Source: Phormidium ambiguum IAM M-71
Lineage (GTDB): Bacteria > Cyanobacteriota > Cyanobacteriia > Cyanobacteriales > Aerosakkonemataceae
Direction: 5' to 3'
Assembly: GCF_001904725.1 (NCBI RefSeq)
Contig: NZ_MRCE01000012.1
Coordinates: 124,001-188,000 of the forward strand
Length of the DNA: 64,000 nt
Numbering within the stretch: the stretch's first letter is position 1; every line of letters begins with the position of its first letter. The notes under the pieces were generated by a model. It searched no databases, had not been told where the DNA came from, and saw only the letters and a list, made by a program, of their open reading frames with translations. This document shows, one piece after another, positions 51,915 to 61,669 of the stretch. The position numbers were made by a program, and so were the translations under genes.

Positions 51915-53420
51915 CTAAAATTTTAAGTGGTGAAGAATTGCCATGATATTACTACCTACATAACCAATTGCTAAAGGAGATTTATCTGATAAAAATGATA
52001 AAATTTGATTGAGGATTTGCGGAAGATTTGCGCCGTAAGTTCGCCATAGTTGTTCTCTTAATTGCAGTAAAATTCGATCGCCTGCAATATCATCTGTCCC
52101 TGGTCGCAGTAACCAATGAGTTCGTAATACTTTAACATGACTGACATCATTACTCGACACAACTTGATTAATTTCTTGCACCGCACATTCGACTAATTTA
52201 TCTGTAACAAATTTCATGATTAGTGGTTGCAATGTGAAGGAGTATTCATTTTCACTTGCCCATTTTTCTAATAGCGATCGCTTTTCTAAACCCGCAATTC
52301 CTGTTAAAATCTTAGCGGGATCGAGTGAAATTAAAAATTGAGATTGCAACCGACAAAAAGAAATAGGTTCTTGCCAAATTGCTAGCCAATAAAGAATATC
52401 TCGCTCTAAATCAGAGAGTTGGTCGAATTGTTGTTGTAGAATATTGTGTAAGCGATCGCCAATTACTAAAGCGTTTTGATTCAGAAAGGCAACGATATTG
52501 CTAGCAAATATAGATTGAATTAAGGGAATTACGAGTTTGAGTGCTAAAGGATTACCGCGATAAAGTTTAATCAAAGCTGGTAATCCTAATTCTTTACCTG
52601 TAAATCCTTGAGACTGAAAAAGTGCGATCGTATCAATTGTTGATAAACCTTGTAAAGTTAAACAGCTAAATATTTTGGGATTAATATCAATTAAGTTTAG
52701 TTTTTCTCGACTGGTGATGATAATGCAGCTTTGGTGACGAGTTTGGTTTAGTTGTTGGATGAATGAATTATAGGCGATCGCATTTTCTTTATTTGACAAA
52801 ACTGCTTCCAATCCATCTAATATCAGCAAACATCGACGTTGCTGGAATAGTTGAATTAGTTGCTTTATCCCTTTGTCAATATCTTGAATAACTGCGTGAT
52901 TCAAACTACTAAGAATACTATCTAGCAAAGTAAGCAGAGAAGGATTATTTAGCAGCGATTTCCAAATTAAACAATCAAAATTTGCCTGAATTCTGTCTGC
53001 TAAAGTCAACGCCAAAGAAGTTTTGCCAATTCCACCAATCCCAACGATTGTCACTAATTTACAACCATCTGTTATCCACTGTTCTACTTGTTCTAACTCC
53101 CGATTTCGTCCGTAAAAATTCTCAATATTTGGTGCTTCATTCCAATCAATCAAGGAATTTGAAACTTGCGCTTCGAGAGTTAAAGAAACATCAGAAAAAT
53201 CTGCGATTGTTTCCCATTCACTAATACCAACTGCTTGACAAATAGCCATGAAAATGTCTCGTTGAATACGTTCTCCTTGCCAAAATCGTCGTAAAGTAGC
53301 CTTAGAAGTGTGAGCATCCTGCCACCAACAAGCAGTGCTAGTCTTCGTCCAACCACGACGTTGGCGTGCTTTGTCTACAATGGTCAATCCTGCTGTTGAT
53401 GCTTTGAGCGAGTTTGACAT
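51915..53420 (-). CDS. STAND-family NB-ARC NTPase lacking C-terminal sensor repeats
   Basis: A 501-residue protein. An N-terminal domain resembling a degenerate helix-turn-helix (about 10-75; ARQRRGWTKTSTACWWQDAH) is followed by an NB-ARC NTPase with Walker A GIGGIGKTS (Lys133) and Walker B RCLLILDGLEA, then winged-helix and helical parts. Cyanobacterial relatives continue into WD40 or pentapeptide repeats after a GY-GGN-type junction; here the protein stops at GYVGSNIMAILHHLKF, right at that junction. It may be a truncated but translated allele. Such proteins act as signalling switches, sometimes in immunity. No effector domain is seen. Confidence 0.82.
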   Translation of the reverse strand: MSNSLKASTAGLTIVDKARQRRGWTKTSTACWWQDAHTSKATLRRFWQGERIQRDIFMAICQAVGISEWETIADFSDVSLTLEAQVSNSLIDWNEAPNIENFYGRNRELEQVEQWITDGCKLVTIVGIGGIGKTSLALTLADRIQANFDCLIWKSLLNNPSLLTLLDSILSSLNHAVIQDIDKGIKQLIQLFQQRRCLLILDGLEAVLSNKENAIAYNSFIQQLNQTRHQSCIIITSREKLNLIDINPKIFSCLTLQGLSTIDTIALFQSQGFTGKELGLPALIKLYRGNPLALKLVIPLIQSIFASNIVAFLNQNALVIGDRLHNILQQQFDQLSDLERDILYWLAIWQEPISFCRLQSQFLISLDPAKILTGIAGLEKRSLLEKWASENEYSFTLQPLIMKFVTDKLVECAVQEINQVVSSNDVSHVKVLRTHWLLRPGTDDIAGDRILLQLREQLWRTYGANLPQILNQILSFLSDKSPLAIGYVGSNIMAILHHLKF

Positions 53421-53495
53421 ATTTTTGAAAAGTGAGCAAGTTGTCTCTATTTTGACTTAACTTAACTTGCTGTTTGTCGGATGTTTTATATTTTA

Positions 53496-53834
53496 TTAAA
53501 CTTCATCTTGCAGATTTTTTAGGTCATCTAAAGTCAATGGCGATTGGGCGGTATGTCGCACATATAGCACATAGACGGTGACATCTCGAATAGTAAATAG
53601 GACTCGATAAATATTTTTGGATTTTCCATAAAGTAACTGCCGCACTTCTTCAGGAAAAATATCGTGTTCAACAGCCAATCCACAGCGTTTTGGCTTCTCT
53701 TGAAGTGTTGCAATAGTATTCATCAAGCCGCGAAACCAGCGATCGGCAAATTCAGGATTATGTTCTCGATACCATTGGTAAGCTTGCTCAATCTGCCTTT
53801 CAGCAATCGGGGTAATCTCAACCTGAAATGTCAT
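53496..53834 (-). CDS. RelE/ParE-family toxin
   Basis: A 112-residue toxin: MTFQVEITPIAERQIEQAYQ, then EVRQLLYGKSKNIYRVLFTI and VYVLYVRHTAQSPL, the RelE/ParE fold with conserved Arg and the terminal basic/aromatic strand. The gene overlaps its upstream antitoxin gene by 17 bp. Target (ribosome-bound mRNA or gyrase) not determined. Complete and apparently intact. Confidence 0.88.
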   Translation of the reverse strand: MTFQVEITPIAERQIEQAYQWYREHNPEFADRWFRGLMNTIATLQEKPKRCGLAVEHDIFPEEVRQLLYGKSKNIYRVLFTIRDVTVYVLYVRHTAQSPLTLDDLKNLQDEV

Positions 53835-54081
53835 ACTTTTGCTGCATTTCTTGGATAAAATTTTCTATCGATCGAGTTTGACCTGAGTTTAGTTCGTCAA
53901 AACCTTGCTGAATACCTGCGATCGTTTCTAAATGCTCGATTAGTTCGCGCAGTTTTACCGGATTGATTTTGCCTGGATCGAGAAAGGTAACTAGGACTTG
54001 AGTACGATCGCTAACATCTCCTGGTAGCTCAGTAAGTTCAATTTTTCCATTCTGATAAATACCTTCAATGGTTTTTAGCAT
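53818..54081 (-). CDS. Antitoxin of the RelE/ParE pair
   Basis: An 87-residue protein with a DUF104/AF2212-like start (MLKTIEGIYQNGKIELTELP), a domain seen in small VapB-type antitoxins, and a helical C-terminus (FDELNSGQTRSIENFIQEM) suited to toxin binding. Promoter-proximal in a two-gene operon with a 17-bp overlap. Function by position and style. Confidence 0.8.
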   Translation of the reverse strand: MLKTIEGIYQNGKIELTELPGDVSDRTQVLVTFLDPGKINPVKLRELIEHLETIAGIQQGFDELNSGQTRSIENFIQEMQQKYDISG

Positions 54082-54250
54082 ATCTAGAAATAGGGTTGCT
54101 CATTTTTTCAATTTTACTTTATTTTCTGAGTTTTTTTGTCTAACTGAGTTGTTTACTGATCATCAACTGAACACAAAACTGAGCACTTTTTCCCAATAAG
54201 CTCGTTTAGGCTAAAAGTAATCAGACGATCGCATTATGGAGATTACCATT

Positions 54251-56725
54251 ATGACTCAAACTATCAAAGAACAACCTGGTGGTTTATACGTTCAAACTCC
54301 CGAAAAACAACAAATTGCTTTTCCGCTCAAACACACCGAAGTTCAAGCAAAAATTTCTGGAAATATCTCGCGGGTAGAAGTTACCCAAAGTTTTGAAAAT
54401 CCTTTTACAACTACCTTAGAGGCAGTTTATATTTTCCCATTACCTGATGAAGCTGCGGTCGATGATATGTTGATTAAAATTGGCGATCGCACAATCAAAG
54501 GTAGCATCAAAAAACGCCAAGAAGCACAACAAATTTACGAACAAGCTAAACGACAAGGACGCACCGCCGGACTATTAGAACAAGAACGCGATAACATTTT
54601 TACTCAATCTTTAGCTAACATCAAACCAGGCGAACAAATTGATGTAATTATTCGCTATAGTGACAGCCTGAAATTTGCAGCAGGTAACTATGAATTTGTG
54701 TTTCCAATGGTAGTTGGTCCTCGTTATATTCCCGGAACAACTATTGAGGATAATACAATTGGCGCTGGTTCTGCGCCTGCACCAATGATGCAAAATCAAG
54801 ATACCGATCTAGTGCCTGATGCTTCGCGGTTGAATGCGCCAATTTTACCCCCAGGAACTCGTTCTCGCCATGATATTAATGTAACTGTGGAAATTGATGC
54901 GGGTGTGGAAATTCAGAATTTATCCTCGCCTTCTCACCAAATTCAAATTACCAAATCAAAACAAATTGTTCGAGTAAACTTAGCAGGCGGAGACACTATT
55001 CCGAACAAAGATTTTATTTTGCGTTATCAAGTTGCAAGTGATTCTACACAAACAACTGTGTTAACTCAAAGTGATGACAGAGGCGGACATTTTGCAGTTT
55101 ATTTAATTCCAGCAATTGAGTATAAACCTAATGAAATTGTCCCCAAAGATGTGGTATTCCTGATTGATACTTCAGGTTCTCAAGCAGGTGCGCCGTTGAT
55201 GCAATGTCAAGAATTAATGCGTCATTTTATTAACGGATTGAATCCTCATGATACGTTCAGCATTGTTGATTTTGCCAACACCACTCAGCATCTTTCATCT
55301 GTTCCTTTACCTAATACGCCACAAAATCGATCGTTTGCCATGAACTATATCAACAAATTAAATGCCAGTGGCGGAACGGAATTATTACGAGGAATTCGTG
55401 CTGTGTTGAATTTTCCCGTTACAGATCCGGGAAGATTGCGGACAATTGTATTATTAACTGATGGCTACATCGGCAACGAAAACCAAATTTTAGCAGAAGT
55501 ACAAAGCAGTTTAAAATCAGGAAATCGCTTATATAGTTTTGGTGCTGGTAGTTCTGTCAATCGCTTTCTTTTGAATCGAATTGCTGAATTAGGAAGAGGA
55601 ATTTCCCGAATTATTCGTCATGATGAGGCAGTCGATCGAGTCGTAGAAAAGTTCTTTCTGCAAATCAATAATCCAGTATTAGCTAACATTAATTTGCAAT
55701 GGGAAGGCGAAGGAAAATCACCAATTATTTATCCGCAAACACCACCAGATTTATTTGCCGAACAACCTTTAGTTTTGTTTGGACGTAAAGCAGATAAACT
55801 TGCCGGAAAATTGCATATTAATGGCATTGCTGCGGGAGGAATTCGCTATCAAAAAACTTTCAATTTGAACTTTGATGATGTTGGTAATTCCGCTATTGCC
55901 CAACTTTGGGGACGTTCTCGCATCAAAGATTTAATGAATCAAATGGTGAGTGGAGATACAAAGAAAGGTGTAGAAGTAGTGACAGATACGGCTCTTTCTT
56001 ATCAATTACTATCACAATATACAGCTTTTGTTGCTGTTAGTGATGATGTGCGAGTTGACCCAACAGAGAGTTCTATTTCTGTTCAAGTACCTGTAGAAAT
56101 GCCAGAAGGTGTTAACTATCAAGGAGTTTTTGGTGGGATTAATTATGCAGCTGCACCTGTAGAGCAAATACAACGCAGTTTATCTCGACGATCTGTTCCT
56201 TTTAGCCCACGTTTAGAAGAAGAGAAACCGATGAAACTGGAGTTAGCAAGAGGTATAGATTTTGCAGATTTGTCAGCAGATCTACCACAGGTTGATGAAT
56301 ACGATATTACGTTAATTAATCCGACTTTCTTTAGTGATGATGATGAGTTATCTAGTGATGATGATGATGTTTTTAATGAAGCGCCTTATCTAGCAGCACC
56401 ATCCATACCAATGGCAGAAATGGAAGAATCTGCATTTCCTGTGCAACCTTTACAAATTTTGAGCGCGATCGGACTGGATGAAAAAGCGATCGAACTTCTC
56501 ACAAAACATCTACAATTGCTAATGTTACCAGATGGGTTTAGTGGTGATTTAGTTTTTGAATTTCAGGTCAGTAAAGGAAGAGTCCGACAAGTTGTTTGGG
56601 ATGAACAAGCATCTTCTTTGAAAGAAGATAAAGTGATTAGACTAATTAGGCGATCGCTCTTAACTTGGCTACCTCCACAAACCATTAACAATACAATTCA
56701 AATAACTATTCGCATTCAAGCATAA
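54251..56725 (+). CDS. VIT and von Willebrand A domain protein
   Basis: An 824-residue protein: VIT domain (about 5-135; ISRVEVTQSFENPFTTTLEA, EVIYEQAKRQGRTAGLLEQE-like region), vWA domain (about 298-470) with MIDAS Asp306-x-Ser308-x-Ser310 in DTSGSQAG, then beta-rich parts, an acidic linker (SDDDELSSDDDDVFNE) and a C-terminal domain (730-824) found in related proteins. No signal peptide or membrane helix. Inter-alpha-trypsin-inhibitor-like bacterial proteins probably mediate metal-dependent protein binding; the partner is unknown. ATG at 54251 is nine bases after GGAG, so it is preferred over 54236. Confidence 0.88.
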   Translation: MTQTIKEQPGGLYVQTPEKQQIAFPLKHTEVQAKISGNISRVEVTQSFENPFTTTLEAVYIFPLPDEAAVDDMLIKIGDRTIKGSIKKRQEAQQIYEQAKRQGRTAGLLEQERDNIFTQSLANIKPGEQIDVIIRYSDSLKFAAGNYEFVFPMVVGPRYIPGTTIEDNTIGAGSAPAPMMQNQDTDLVPDASRLNAPILPPGTRSRHDINVTVEIDAGVEIQNLSSPSHQIQITKSKQIVRVNLAGGDTIPNKDFILRYQVASDSTQTTVLTQSDDRGGHFAVYLIPAIEYKPNEIVPKDVVFLIDTSGSQAGAPLMQCQELMRHFINGLNPHDTFSIVDFANTTQHLSSVPLPNTPQNRSFAMNYINKLNASGGTELLRGIRAVLNFPVTDPGRLRTIVLLTDGYIGNENQILAEVQSSLKSGNRLYSFGAGSSVNRFLLNRIAELGRGISRIIRHDEAVDRVVEKFFLQINNPVLANINLQWEGEGKSPIIYPQTPPDLFAEQPLVLFGRKADKLAGKLHINGIAAGGIRYQKTFNLNFDDVGNSAIAQLWGRSRIKDLMNQMVSGDTKKGVEVVTDTALSYQLLSQYTAFVAVSDDVRVDPTESSISVQVPVEMPEGVNYQGVFGGINYAAAPVEQIQRSLSRRSVPFSPRLEEEKPMKLELARGIDFADLSADLPQVDEYDITLINPTFFSDDDELSSDDDDVFNEAPYLAAPSIPMAEMEESAFPVQPLQILSAIGLDEKAIELLTKHLQLLMLPDGFSGDLVFEFQVSKGRVRQVVWDEQASSLKEDKVIRLIRRSLLTWLPPQTINNTIQITIRIQA

Positions 56726-56862
56726 TCTACACTAGCAATACAAGTAATCCAATCTTCAGCAAGTTCTAATGCTGAAGATTTTCCTATTTTTACTCTATAA
56801 CTTTAAGTACTTGGAGATAATTAAACTAAGAAAGCTTGAGCGTACCAAAAGATTGAGGAACC

Positions 56863-59166
56863 ATGAAAAAACTGTTACTCATCGAATCACCGGGAAAATT
56901 AAAAAAATTAAGCCAAATCTTAGGAACAGATTGGATAGTTAAAGCCAGCATGGGTCATATTCGTGAACTAGCCAACGACGGAGAAGATGCACTAGGATTT
57001 GACCTCAATGATAACCGAGTAAACTGTCGCTACGAACTCAGAAGTACTCGCGCTCGTTCCGTAGTTCAAGAAATACGACAAGCGGTTAAACAAGCAACAG
57101 AAATTTATATTGCCACCGATCCAGACCGCGAAGGAGAAACAATTGGTTGGCATCTGCAACAAGAATTAAAATTAAAAAAACCCTTTCGGATTACCTATAC
57201 AGAAATCACCAAATCTGCGGTAACAAAAGCAATTGCCAACCCCAAAACTTTAGACCAAAATCTCATCGCCGCAGGTCGTGCGAGAGATTGTTTAGATAAA
57301 TTAGTTGGTTATAAAGGTAGCAAACATTTGGTTTGGGCATTGCAAAATGGAGCCAAATCAATGGGGCGCGTTCAAAGTGCTACATTACACTTAATTTGCC
57401 AAAGAGAAACGGAAATTCTGACCTTTGTTCCCGAAGATTATTGGTCAGTTTGGGTAGAATACATCGAAGGATTTAAAGCCTTTTATCGCCGCAATTTAAA
57501 TAATGATTCTACCCCAAAAGACCGACAACCTGATGATGCCAAAACCGAAGCAGAAAAAACCCCAGAATCCGATCGAGTTAGTTCTCAAGCTGAAGCCGAT
57601 CGATTAGTAGCTATTGCGAAAAATAACCCTCATCAAATAATCCAAATAGAACGCAAAAATACCTTTCAATCACCACCTGCTGCCTTTACAACTTCCACAT
57701 TACAACAAGCTGCTGGTGCCAAATTAAAATTAGCACCAGAAAGTACTATGAAAATAGCTCAATCACTTTATGAAAAAGGTCATATTACTTATATGCGAAC
57801 TGATTCAGTCGCATTATCAGAACAATTTTGCTTAGCTGTACAACAATATTTACAACAAAATGACCCGGATAATGTTCCTACTAAAATAGCCAAACATCGC
57901 GCCGCCAAAAACGCACAAGAAGCTCATGAAGCGATTCGTCCTACGGATGTTTACCGATTACCAGAACAAATGCACAATACTTTGATGGCAGATGAAGCTA
58001 AATTATATGAATTAATTTGGAATCGTTCTGTTGCTTCACAATGTCGTCCAGCAGAATTAGCTAAAACTCGAATTATTACCCAATCTGGTGACATATTTTG
58101 GGAAGCTAGAGGACAAATATTAATTTTTCCTGGTTATACAATTTACTGGAATAATATTAGTGCCGATAAAGAATTACCCGCAGTACAACAAGGGCAAATT
58201 GTCACTTTAAAAGAAGCTAATTCCGAGAAAAAACAAACTCAACCACCACCGCGTTATACTGAACCAAAACTAGTGCAATTAATGGAACGCCAAGGCATTG
58301 GTAGACCGAGTACTTATTCTCCGACAATTAAGACTCTCAAAGAGAGAGAATACGTGCAATTAACTAAAGGAAAATTACAACCCACGCAACTTGGTAGAGA
58401 ATTAGATGCTTTTTTAGCGCAGATTTTACCAGACTTAATTAGCAGCGAGTTTACTGCTAATATGGAACAGCAATTAGATGCGATCGCAGATGGAAAACTT
58501 AACTGGGAATATTACTTAACTAATTGGAATCAACAATATTTTGCTCCAGCTTTAGAGAAAGCTATTGCCCAAATTCCTCAAGTCAAACAAACTTTAACAA
58601 AGCAAACTCAGGAAACTAAGCAACAAAAATCTTCCCCCAAAAATCAGGAAATCGCTAACATTCAATGCCCTAAATGTGGTAAACAAATGGTGAAAGTGCC
58701 ATCCAAATCAGCTAAAGTCAAAGCTGGTCATTTTCTCAGTTGTGATTCGCGGCAAAATGGATGCGGTGCTGTAATGTTTAAAAATGAGCGATCGGGAAAT
58801 TATGAACTACCTTATTCCGAACGGCAATCTCAACCATCAGCTACTTCCGTTCCAAATAATTTAAAAAGACAATCTCAACCATCAACTACTTCCGTTGCAG
58901 ATAATTTGTCTGAAATTCTTTGTCCAGTTTGTAGTTCTCCTTTAGAAAAGTTTGGCTATGCTGATAAGAAAACTGGAGAAGCAAAAACTATGTTGAGATG
59001 TTCCAATGTTCAAAATAGAAAAGAGCGTTGCAAAGATGTAGCTTTTTGGTGGACTTCTCAACAACATTGGTGGTCAAAAGTATATGGAGAAATTAAAGAG
59101 AATGCGATTACTAAGCCCAAAAAGTCATCTCGGAAAACGACTGTTACTAAAAAGCGTAAATCCTAG
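56863..59166 (+). CDS. topA: Type IA DNA topoisomerase (TopA-like, probably the second copy)
   Basis: A 767-residue type IA topoisomerase. Toprim domain (about 1-110) with the acidic DPDREGE motif, central core with catalytic Tyr310 in TYMRTDSVAL, and hinge domains through RQGIGRPSTYSPTIKTL. The C-terminus has two Cys4 zinc ribbons (CPKCGKQM...CDSRQNGC and CPVCSSPL...CSNVQNRKERC). Between them a 45-bp in-frame duplication (RQSQPSATSV / RQSQPSTTSV, about 58820-58905) marks a linker. It relaxes negatively supercoiled DNA through 5'-phosphotyrosyl intermediates. Its divergence and size suggest an accessory enzyme; a main topA probably lies elsewhere. Confidence 0.92.
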   Translation: MKKLLLIESPGKLKKLSQILGTDWIVKASMGHIRELANDGEDALGFDLNDNRVNCRYELRSTRARSVVQEIRQAVKQATEIYIATDPDREGETIGWHLQQELKLKKPFRITYTEITKSAVTKAIANPKTLDQNLIAAGRARDCLDKLVGYKGSKHLVWALQNGAKSMGRVQSATLHLICQRETEILTFVPEDYWSVWVEYIEGFKAFYRRNLNNDSTPKDRQPDDAKTEAEKTPESDRVSSQAEADRLVAIAKNNPHQIIQIERKNTFQSPPAAFTTSTLQQAAGAKLKLAPESTMKIAQSLYEKGHITYMRTDSVALSEQFCLAVQQYLQQNDPDNVPTKIAKHRAAKNAQEAHEAIRPTDVYRLPEQMHNTLMADEAKLYELIWNRSVASQCRPAELAKTRIITQSGDIFWEARGQILIFPGYTIYWNNISADKELPAVQQGQIVTLKEANSEKKQTQPPPRYTEPKLVQLMERQGIGRPSTYSPTIKTLKEREYVQLTKGKLQPTQLGRELDAFLAQILPDLISSEFTANMEQQLDAIADGKLNWEYYLTNWNQQYFAPALEKAIAQIPQVKQTLTKQTQETKQQKSSPKNQEIANIQCPKCGKQMVKVPSKSAKVKAGHFLSCDSRQNGCGAVMFKNERSGNYELPYSERQSQPSATSVPNNLKRQSQPSTTSVADNLSEILCPVCSSPLEKFGYADKKTGEAKTMLRCSNVQNRKERCKDVAFWWTSQQHWWSKVYGEIKENAITKPKKSSRKTTVTKKRKS

Positions 59167-59340
59167 CTTTCGGGAGCGATCGACATATTAATTAAAACTT
59201 GTGTTTTGATTTATTATGTCCAATTTAAAGATATAATATATCAACGCAATAAGGACAGAGGTTAGAGAAACATTTCTTTCCTAATTACCTGTTCCTTTGG
59301 TACAGTAAAATATCTCGCTTGTTGACCGAATCATCAATTT

Positions 59341-59826
59341 ATGAGTGTAACAAATAGTTTTGCAATTCTCGCCCCAGTTCCAGAAATTCACCTGCTTTCT
59401 GGACAAGAAGCGATCGCGCAACTTAGCAACGATCCAAATAATGAAATAGTTAAAATTGCTTTTGGTAGTATGGATTTTGAAGGGTTTCGGCAAATCGATG
59501 AATTAAGAAAATCGCAATCAGTAGAAGTATTTATTTATGCCAGCGATTCTACTGGCGACCAACCTTTACACACGCAAGCATTGTGGCATGGTATTTACAT
59601 TGGTCATGTCCCTTCTCGTAATGGTCGATATCCGGGGAATAAAAAGTTTCGTCCCCCTTCTACTTTAAGCGATCGACCAACTTGGGCGGTATACTGGGAA
59701 GTACAAGAATTACAACTTTTAGAGAAACCTATTGCAATTGCCTCCCTCAAAGGATTAAATAAAAAAGCGAATTTTTCCTCTCGATTTATCCCCGAAGGGC
59801 CACTTTTAATTGAATACCCTAAATAA
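59341..59826 (+). CDS. Conserved-looking protein of unknown function
   Basis: A 161-residue soluble protein (MSVTNSFAILAPVPEIHLLS...). The central part has IYASDSTGDQPLHTQALWHG and GHVPSRNGRYPGNKKFRPPS, with a compositional style of cyanobacterial hypothetical proteins. No family recognised. A possible ribosome site is weak. It stands alone between topoisomerase and a remnant-rich region. Confidence 0.65.
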   Translation: MSVTNSFAILAPVPEIHLLSGQEAIAQLSNDPNNEIVKIAFGSMDFEGFRQIDELRKSQSVEVFIYASDSTGDQPLHTQALWHGIYIGHVPSRNGRYPGNKKFRPPSTLSDRPTWAVYWEVQELQLLEKPIAIASLKGLNKKANFSSRFIPEGPLLIEYPK

Positions 59827-59859
59827 GCTGTCGCGCCTTTAAATCACTTATTGAGATCG

Positions 59860-59883
59860 CAGGGGGGCAGGGGGGCAGGGGGG
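59860..59883. repeat. CAGGGGGG octamer repeat and nearby hairpin
   Basis: Three tandem copies of CAGGGGGG. A little further on, GTAGAGACGTT/AACGTCTCTAC (60034-60044, 60051-60061) forms an 11-bp hairpin; a related hairpin is at 35770-35801. Both are cyanobacterial spacer elements. Confidence 0.75.
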
Positions 59884-60066
59884 CAGAGGAGAGGATTTAG
59901 ACCAATTTTCTTCTGTTTCCAAACTATCTAATTTAAATGCGGAATAGCTTATCATATTTAAAGGTAATTAAAGTTTGTTATAAATCAGATCGTGTCTGGC
60001 TAATGAACCATAATATCCTTAGTCTGTAACTCTGTAGAGACGTTGAATACAACGTCTCTACTCTCC

Positions 60067-60510
60067 TTAATCTTTACCCATATTTATGATATATTCTCGA
60101 AAAATTGGAGATAAATTAAACAAAATTTTCTCGGATTCTAAGATTTTCAGTAAAAAGCGTTTATTCAAAGATTCTAACCCATTAATAAAGTCTGTTGATG
60201 ATAAAGATAAAGCTTGTCTCAAATCTTCTCTCGATCTCGGTTGATTAAGCTTACTTAATTCTAAAAGTATCTCCTGTTCTATGGGAGTTAATCGGGCAAA
60301 TAATTCACTAAAGCGAAATTTCATATCTTCTGTCAAATGCAAAGTATTTTCTGTAAAGAACTCAGAAACTTTACCTAGAAAAATCTTTTTAATTAAAATA
60401 GCAATATCTTTTAAATAAACGGGATTACCTTCATATAATTCAATTAGCTTTACCCAACTTTCCTCATCTTTTAATCCCAAATTTTGCAAAATATCGATAT
60501 TGTCTAATCC
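60067..60510 (-). pseudogene. C-terminal fragment of a STAND NTPase
   Basis: Encodes about 147 residues, from GLDNIDILQNLGLKDEE to FREYIINMGKD, matching the helical region after the NTPase core in the intact STAND protein at 51915-53420 (compare LIELYEGNPVYLK with LIKLYRGNPLALK). No Walker motifs or real start remain, and the upstream frame is cut by a stop at 60511-60513. A recombination scar, not a functional gene. Confidence 0.75.
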
Positions 60511-60646
60511 TTATTTTGTTAAAATTGCTCAAATGTTTGATATTGGCTTGAGAGTAGAAGGCAATTTATTTGAATCTTGGCAGTTTGAGGGTGATTTATT
60601 ATCATCAGTTGAATTAATTAGAGAAAAATACAATATATGTCTGTAA
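60503..60646 (+). pseudogene. Remnant of an unidentified gene
   Basis: An open stretch encoding YFVKIAQMFDIGLRVEGNLF and ending FEGDLLSSVELIREKYNICL then TAA, without a start. It abuts the STAND fragment at about 60505. The residue pattern looks like the C-terminus of a small soluble protein, but the family is not recognised. Confidence 0.4.
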
Positions 60647-60683
60647 AATTTTCTTATTTAACAGCCCGTTATCCAAAGAGTTT

Positions 60684-60749
60684 GTAAGGTGCGTCAGAGC
60701 AAAAAAGTTATTGATGAGATAATTAAGTTAACTATCTGACGCACCCTAC
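60684..60749. repeat. 66-bp hairpin repeat, copy 1
   Basis: Ends GTAAGGTGCGTCAGA and TCTGACGCACCCTAC form nearly complementary 15-bp arms. Copy 2 at 62955-63020 is in the same orientation and differs at only two positions. Downstream similarity (TTTGATGCGATCG...CGCCTACGG) extends the shared block by about 70 bp. Confidence 0.85.
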
Positions 60750-60872
60750 AAAGTTTTTGGTTTGATGCGATCGCTACGCCTACGGTAGGCTACAACAACG
60801 CACATTTCACCCGACAAATGCGATATTAAATGTGGTCGAGAGAGAGGTTAATTAGTGCGATCGCTAAATAAT

Positions 60873-61346
60873 TTAAGAATGCTTTTCTAATAACTTTTGT
60901 AGCAAACTTTCAGATACCCAAAAAGATGTATTTTGTAAGCTTTGAATTGTCACAGGTAAGTCGATTAACTTCATCGTTGCGGCTCGATCTAATATTCCCA
61001 GAATACCTGCGATCGCCAAGCCTCTATCTTTGGCAATCCGTCTTGCTTTCATGTCGTCTAGCAGAACTAAGTCTGCTTTAAGTTCCTCTGCTAAAAGAAT
61101 AGCTGCACTTTCTCCAGGATCTAGTAAATCTGCGATCGCATCGGAAGATTGGCTAACAGATTGAATTTCTAGCCAGTTGGGTAAATTGGTAATCCAAACT
61201 TGGACAAGTAGTGGAGCAAGTGGATCGGATAGCTCATTGTAAACAGCTTGAGGAATGATAATTTGCTGAAATAATTTAGGCAGTAAGTCGATTTCTACTA
61301 TCAAAATTAAATAGTTGATCGGAGAGGTATTGGAAACAATAATCAT
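60873..61346 (-). CDS. DUF3368 PIN-like toxin
   Basis: A 157-residue PIN-fold protein: MIIVSNTSPINYLILIVEID, IIIPQAVYNEL, LDPGESAAILLAEELKADLV and LLDDMKARRIAKDRGLAIAG. Candidate acidic site residues include the Asp in LLDDMKA and the Glu in GESAA. The N-terminal SNTSP replaces the usual D-T/S-N acidic residue, a DUF3368 feature. The gene overlaps its antitoxin gene by four bases. Ribonuclease activity is inferred from the fold. Confidence 0.88.
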   Translation of the reverse strand: MIIVSNTSPINYLILIVEIDLLPKLFQQIIIPQAVYNELSDPLAPLLVQVWITNLPNWLEIQSVSQSSDAIADLLDPGESAAILLAEELKADLVLLDDMKARRIAKDRGLAIAGILGILDRAATMKLIDLPVTIQSLQNTSFWVSESLLQKLLEKHS

Positions 61347-61612
61347 TCAGTTCCTAGTAAGTTATTAATCGTTTGAATATCTTCTGCTAAATCTTCTTCA
61401 GTGTAGGGTAAGTAAGCTTGTTCCTGTTTCAAGAATTGATATGTTTCCCATCGGGAAAAAAAGTTCAGCATTCGGTGAACTTCGGCTGCTCCAATCCGAC
61501 CTTGACGATAATAATCGGCGGCGATTAGTTCTAAAACTCTGCGGGAAATGTTGGTGTGTTGCAGTTGTAGGTTATCGACGATATCATCGGGAAGTTCGAG
61601 GGTAATTTGCAT
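61343..61612 (-). CDS. UPF0175-family antitoxin
   Basis: An 89-residue protein (MQITLELPDDIVDNLQLQH...) with ribbon-helix-helix-like start and the UPF0175 helix IAADYYRQGRIGAAEVHRML. UPF0175 genes commonly pair with DUF3368 PIN genes, as here (ATGA-type 4-bp overlap). It probably represses this operon and neutralises the toxin. Confidence 0.88.
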   Translation of the reverse strand: MQITLELPDDIVDNLQLQHTNISRRVLELIAADYYRQGRIGAAEVHRMLNFFSRWETYQFLKQEQAYLPYTEEDLAEDIQTINNLLGTE

Positions 61613-61669
61613 AAGTTATGCTCGTAAGGCTCTTGTTTAAAAGGATAGCGTTTTTTCGTAGAGTTTGGA

